A stretch of 64,000 nucleotides of DNA, taken from contig JAZKJV010008274.1 in assembly GCA_037367405.1 (NCBI GenBank), positions 372,001 through 436,000 on the forward strand, in the 5' to 3' direction. The position numbers and the translations under genes are program-made. Position 1 is the stretch's first letter. Every line of letters begins with the position of its first letter. This document shows positions 59,923-64,000 of this stretch, piece after piece. The DNA is from Ottelia alismoides. Its lineage: Eukaryota; Streptophyta; Magnoliopsida; Alismatales; Hydrocharitaceae. The notes beneath the pieces are model-generated. The model worked only from the letters and a program-made list of their open reading frames with translations, did not search any database and was not told where the DNA came from.

Positions 59923-62538
59923 GTTGACGGTCAACAACCCCCCTAGGACCACCTCTCACGGGTATTAGGTGGGCGACCCGATTTCTCCCGATTACTGCGC
60001 CTAAACCCGAACACCTCATGCTTAAACCCCGGGTCTGTGTCACTCACATCACATCCGACACCTTCTCCGGCACACCCGCCTCGGTGTCCACGCTCCACAT
60101 TGCCCTACCCGATCAAATCTTGCCGGACCTGCACCCATATAAAGGTTGAGCTCCGCCACTTCATTCCTCATCTTCGGCTCATTTGTTCACCACGCAGTGA
60201 CCTCCACCATCTTGGCAAGAGTGACAGCTTGCTCCAGAGGGTGTCGCAGCGAGGAGGGAGCAAGGAACCACTGATCCGGCGAGTTTGCTCCGCCGTGCGC
60301 CGCCTGGAGGTAGCGCCAGAGCCTCGAGCCACGACGACCCGCGAGGCTAGGACCTAGAGCACCAGCTGCTCGCCCATAGTCGACTCGACCACCCATGTAG
60401 CCGTAGTTTCTTCTCTATTTCTCGAATTTTGATTTAGCCCCAAATCTCCCCGTCGCTGACCTTCGCTGATTCCGACCATCTCACCCTCCTGTTCGATCAT
60501 CGGAATCCTCCATCGCACTCGTATTCCTCCCACGCACGTTCTACGCCCCTCCGCTCAACCCAGCTCGCACAAAAGCTGGGGATTCAAGCTCCTCCGTCCA
60601 CCTCTCGCCGGAGCTCGACCACCACGCCTCACCGTTCACTATCACCACGCCTAACGGGGTCAAGGCAGTTTGCCCTCGACCCGCGAGTTTGCTGATGCAC
60701 TTTGCAGGTACATCCAAGCCCATCTGAGGGCTTGGACCATTTGGTCCAGCAGCTCCGCCTCCGCCGGACTCGCTCGAGCTTCTTGGAGCTCCTTCGAGTC
60801 ATCGGAGGCCTCCATTCGACGTGGAAGGCTTCCACGCTCCTTCTTCGATCATCAGAGGCCTTCCAGGAGGAGACCAGCGCCGTCAAGAGCCCGGCGATGT
60901 TCGCCGGAGCCCAGTTCTTCCTCTATCCTTCAGAGACGTCCGATCGACCCCGAGCTCCAGTCTTGATCCTGACCGTCCATCCAAGGAGCGTCCATCGCCT
61001 TCCGATCTTGGGAGGGGCGATCTGGACCGTCGATGCCTGAGGTTTAGCCACAGCGCCCCTCCACCGTGCGATCTTCCACTTGGCATCCATCCGACGGCCT
61101 CATTAATAAAGGGTAATTTATCCCTTAGGCCCTTCGTTTAGTTTAATTTCGTTGCAGCCCTGTAAATATTTTTAGGATTTTATTTAGGTTGGTACATTTG
61201 CACTCCGGCCCTTGTCTTGGTTGCTATTTGCATATATACCCCCGCCTGTAGTGTGTCACGTGCTTCGACACGTGTTTGATGGGATATTTGCGGATTTAGC
61301 CTTGTAGTTCTGGGATGTTCATGAATGAATGAATAGTTTTATATAATTGCATTTATACCCCTGTGCGTGAGTTAATTGTGCATGTGCGCTTATTTGTGGG
61401 TAATTTACAAACAAGTCCTCGGACTTTTGGTACCTGTTACCAAATAGTTCCAGAACTTTGTTTTGTTTACATATAGGTCCCTGAGTGCCCCAAACACGTG
61501 CTGCGTGCGTGATTTCGTGGGATTTTTCCACCGAACCCCCCAGAACTTTGGGTATTTACGTACAGGTCCCTATGCACTGTACCTAGATTTTATTTTTGAA
61601 TAAAATATCAAACCTACTCCAAATTCCATGAAAATTGGAAACATTGCTCTTGCCATGTTGTAAAATTTTCTAGAATTTTTGGAGACATTTTTGCTTTTAT
61701 TTGATACTTTTAAAAAAATCAAAAACACCCTTTTTCCTTACTGTTTGATTTGGAAAATCACAAAAAAATATTAAAACTTATCTAAAAATTAAAAAAAAAA
61801 TTAGTTACTGTTTAGTTTGTTGTGTTTGATTTTCTAACCGGTTTTGGTCATTTTTCATTTTATAAAACTCTTACAATTTGAAAAACACCTAAAAACTCAT
61901 AAAAATTCTAATAAATTATATAAAAATCCAAAAAAAATAATTAAGGTGCCTAAATTTTCCTTGTTTCTTTCTCTTTACAGGAAAATTACCTCCAGGCTTA
62001 TTGGAGACTTTTAGATATTTTATCTAAGTTCCTGTAGCTCGGCTGGACAGTGCCTTCATTTTCTTGCATTATTTTATTTTTAGAAAATTAAATAAAAATC
62101 AGAAAAATCCCAAAAATTCATTAAAAACAGTAAAAATCATAAAAAGAACAAAAACATTTTTATTTGAATTTTTGACTGATTTTTGATGCATTGAATAATT
62201 GCTTGAATTTGGTTGTCTCTTTAGTTTCCTTATTTTCTTAATTAATTAAAATTCCAAAAAAATTAAAAAGTAATTAAAAATCCACCAAAAACACTTGTCT
62301 TTTATTTTATTTTATTTTTGAGACTACTTCATAGGCCGCGAGGCCATCTCGTGCTCCTTGTGTTCGACCCTGGTCGCTATACCAGGTTAAACTAATAGCA
62401 GGACCACTACTTGATTTTGATTGATTTTATTCGATTTTGGTGGTCTCTTTTTCTTGATTGACACACGAGCGATTGAGGTCCCAACGACATTTGAGATATA
62501 CCTGATCTACCTCGCTTGCTCGATTTTCCGTGTCATCA
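59923..62538 (+). repeat. Tandem copy 1 of the last 2.6 kb of LTR D
   Basis: It begins GTTGACGGTCAAC immediately after an intact LTR end and then follows the LTR from the equivalent of 57318 to its end (GTGTCATCA). Length 2616 bp. It contains the TATA box (60138-60143), the GC-rich segment and the AT-rich tail. No PBS, gag or PPT intervenes. Confidence 0.88.
60138..60143 (+). promoter_or_regulatory. TATA box in tandem copy 1
   Basis: TATAAA in the same context as 43535-43540. Confidence 0.55.
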
Positions 62539-64000
62539 GAATGACGGTCAACAACCCCCCTAGGGCCACCTCTCACGGGTATTAGGTGGGCGACCCGATT
62601 TCTCCCGATTATTGCGCCTAAACCCGAACATCTCACGCTTAAACCCCAGGTCCGTGTCATTCACATCACATCCGACACCTTCGCCGGCACACCCGCCTCG
62701 GGGTCCGCGCTCCACATTGCCCTACCCGATCAAATCTTGCCGGACCTGCACCCATATAAAGGCTGAGCTCCGCCACTTCATTCCTCATCGTTTGCTCATT
62801 TGTTCACCATCCAGTGACCTCCACCATCTTGGCGAGAGTGACAGCTTGCTCCAGAGGGTGTCGCAGCGAGGAGGGAGCAAGGAACCACTAATCCGGCTCA
62901 TTTGCTCCGCCGTGCGCCGCCTGGAGGTAGCGCCAGAGCCTCGAGCCACGACGACCCGCGAGGCTGGGACCTAGAGCACCAGCTGCTCGCCCACAGTCGA
63001 CTCGACCACCTAGGTAGCCGTAGTTTCTTCTCTATTTCTCGAATTTTGATTTAGCCCCAAATCGCCCCGTCGCCGACCTTCGTTGATTCCGACCATCTCA
63101 CCCTCCCGTTCGATCATCGGAATCCTCCATCGCACTCGTCTTCCTCCCACGCACGTTCTACGCCCCTCCGCTCAACCCAGCTCGCACAGGAGCTGGGGAT
63201 TCGAGCTCCTCCGTCCACCTCTCGCCGGAGCTCGACCACCACGCCTCAGTGTTCACTATCACCACGCCTAACGGGGTCAAGGTAGTTTGCCCTCGACCCG
63301 CGAGTTTGCTGATGCACTTTGCAGGTACATTCAAGCCCATCTGAGGGCTTGGACCATTTGGTCCAGCAGCTCCGCCTCCGCCGGACTCGCTAGAGCTTCT
63401 CGGAGCTCCTTCGAGTCATCGGAGGCCTCCATTCGACGTGGAAGGCTTCCACGCTCCTTCTTCAATCATCAGAGGCCTTCCAGGAGGAGACCAGCGCCGT
63501 CACGAGCCCGGCGATGTTCGCTGGAGCCCAGTTCTTCCTCCATCCTTCAGAGACGTCCGATCGACCCCGAGCTCCAGTCTTGATCCTGACCGTCCATCCG
63601 AGGAGCGTCCAGGGCCTTCCGATCTTGGGAGGGGCGATCTGGACCATCGATGCCTGAGATTTAGCCACAACGCCCCTCCACCGTGCGATCTTCCACTTGG
63701 CATCCATCCGACGACCTCATTAATAAAGGGTAATTTATCCCTTAGGCCCTTAGTTTAGTTTAATTTCGTTGCAGCCCCGTAAATATTTTTAGGATTTTAT
63801 TTACGTTGGTACATTTGCACTCCGGCCCTTGTCTTGTTTGCTATTTGCATATATACCCCCGCATGTAGTGTGTCACATGCTTCGACACGTGTTTGATGGG
63901 ATATTTGCGGATTTAGCCTTGTAGTTCTGGGATGTTCATGAATGAATGAATAGTTTTATATAATTGCATTTATACCCCTATGCGTGAGTTAATTGTGCAT
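62539..64000 (+). repeat. Tandem copy 2 of the LTR D segment, runs off window
   Basis: It begins GAATGACGGTCAAC; GAATG is also what follows the 5' LTR at the PBS (45916-45920). It then matches copy 1 to the window end. TATA box at 62755-62760. Whether more copies follow cannot be seen. Confidence 0.86.
62755..62760 (+). promoter_or_regulatory. TATA box in tandem copy 2
   Basis: TATAAA in the same context as 43535-43540. Confidence 0.55.

Overview
The window looks like nuclear heterochromatin of a flowering plant. It contains no host gene, rRNA, tRNA or CRISPR that I can support. Essentially all 64 kb is long terminal repeat (LTR) retrotransposon sequence. Four elements have long LTRs (3.2-3.8 kb), a primer binding site (PBS) resembling the complement of plant tRNA-Asp, and where pol survives, reverse transcriptase (RT), RNase H and integrase motifs of the Ty3/gypsy Athila lineage. 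A fifth is a highly decayed Ty1/copia element with an initiator tRNA-Met PBS. Stop codons, frameshifts and transition-type decay are frequent. The species cannot be named from this sequence.

The layout is a deep nest. F (20500-21905, minus) is a fragment of the oldest Athila pol. E (9457-20499, plus) inserted into the integrase end of F. A (1-9456, minus, cut by the window start) inserted into the 5' LTR of E. On the other side, copia element B (21906-33146, minus) inserted into the RT of F. C (33147-42414, plus) inserted into the B-type pol. D (42415 to at least 59922, plus) inserted into the 3' LTR of C. After the 3' LTR of D come extra copies of the last 2.6 kb of that LTR (59923-62538 and 62539 to the window end).

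D is the most complete: LTR 42415-45915, PBS, leader, gag (47439-about 49500), aspartic protease, RT, RNase H and integrase (to 54254), hairpin array, polypurine tract (PPT), LTR 56344-59922. It has no envelope-like ORF. E keeps only a protease-containing ORF, with no capsid and no RT. C has no recognisable coding region. Both would need proteins from an element such as D.

The most interesting signals are non-coding and shared by D, E and C. (1) A run of hairpins upstream of the 3' LTR, each with a 3' arm CCTAAGTATA followed by a G-run that imitates the true PPT. Stem bases differ between hairpins but stay paired. (2) A leader hairpin in E and D in which four of eight base pairs differ by compensatory changes. 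(3) A short leader stem-loop (GGGAGAGCAAYCCC type) in E, D and C, kept even where coding has been lost. (4) LTR ends that begin TGATGAA and fold back on TTCATCA in all four Athila-like families. These suggest a conserved set of cis-acting RNA/DNA signals used across autonomous and non-autonomous elements. All pairing calls are by eye; no folding or database search was run.
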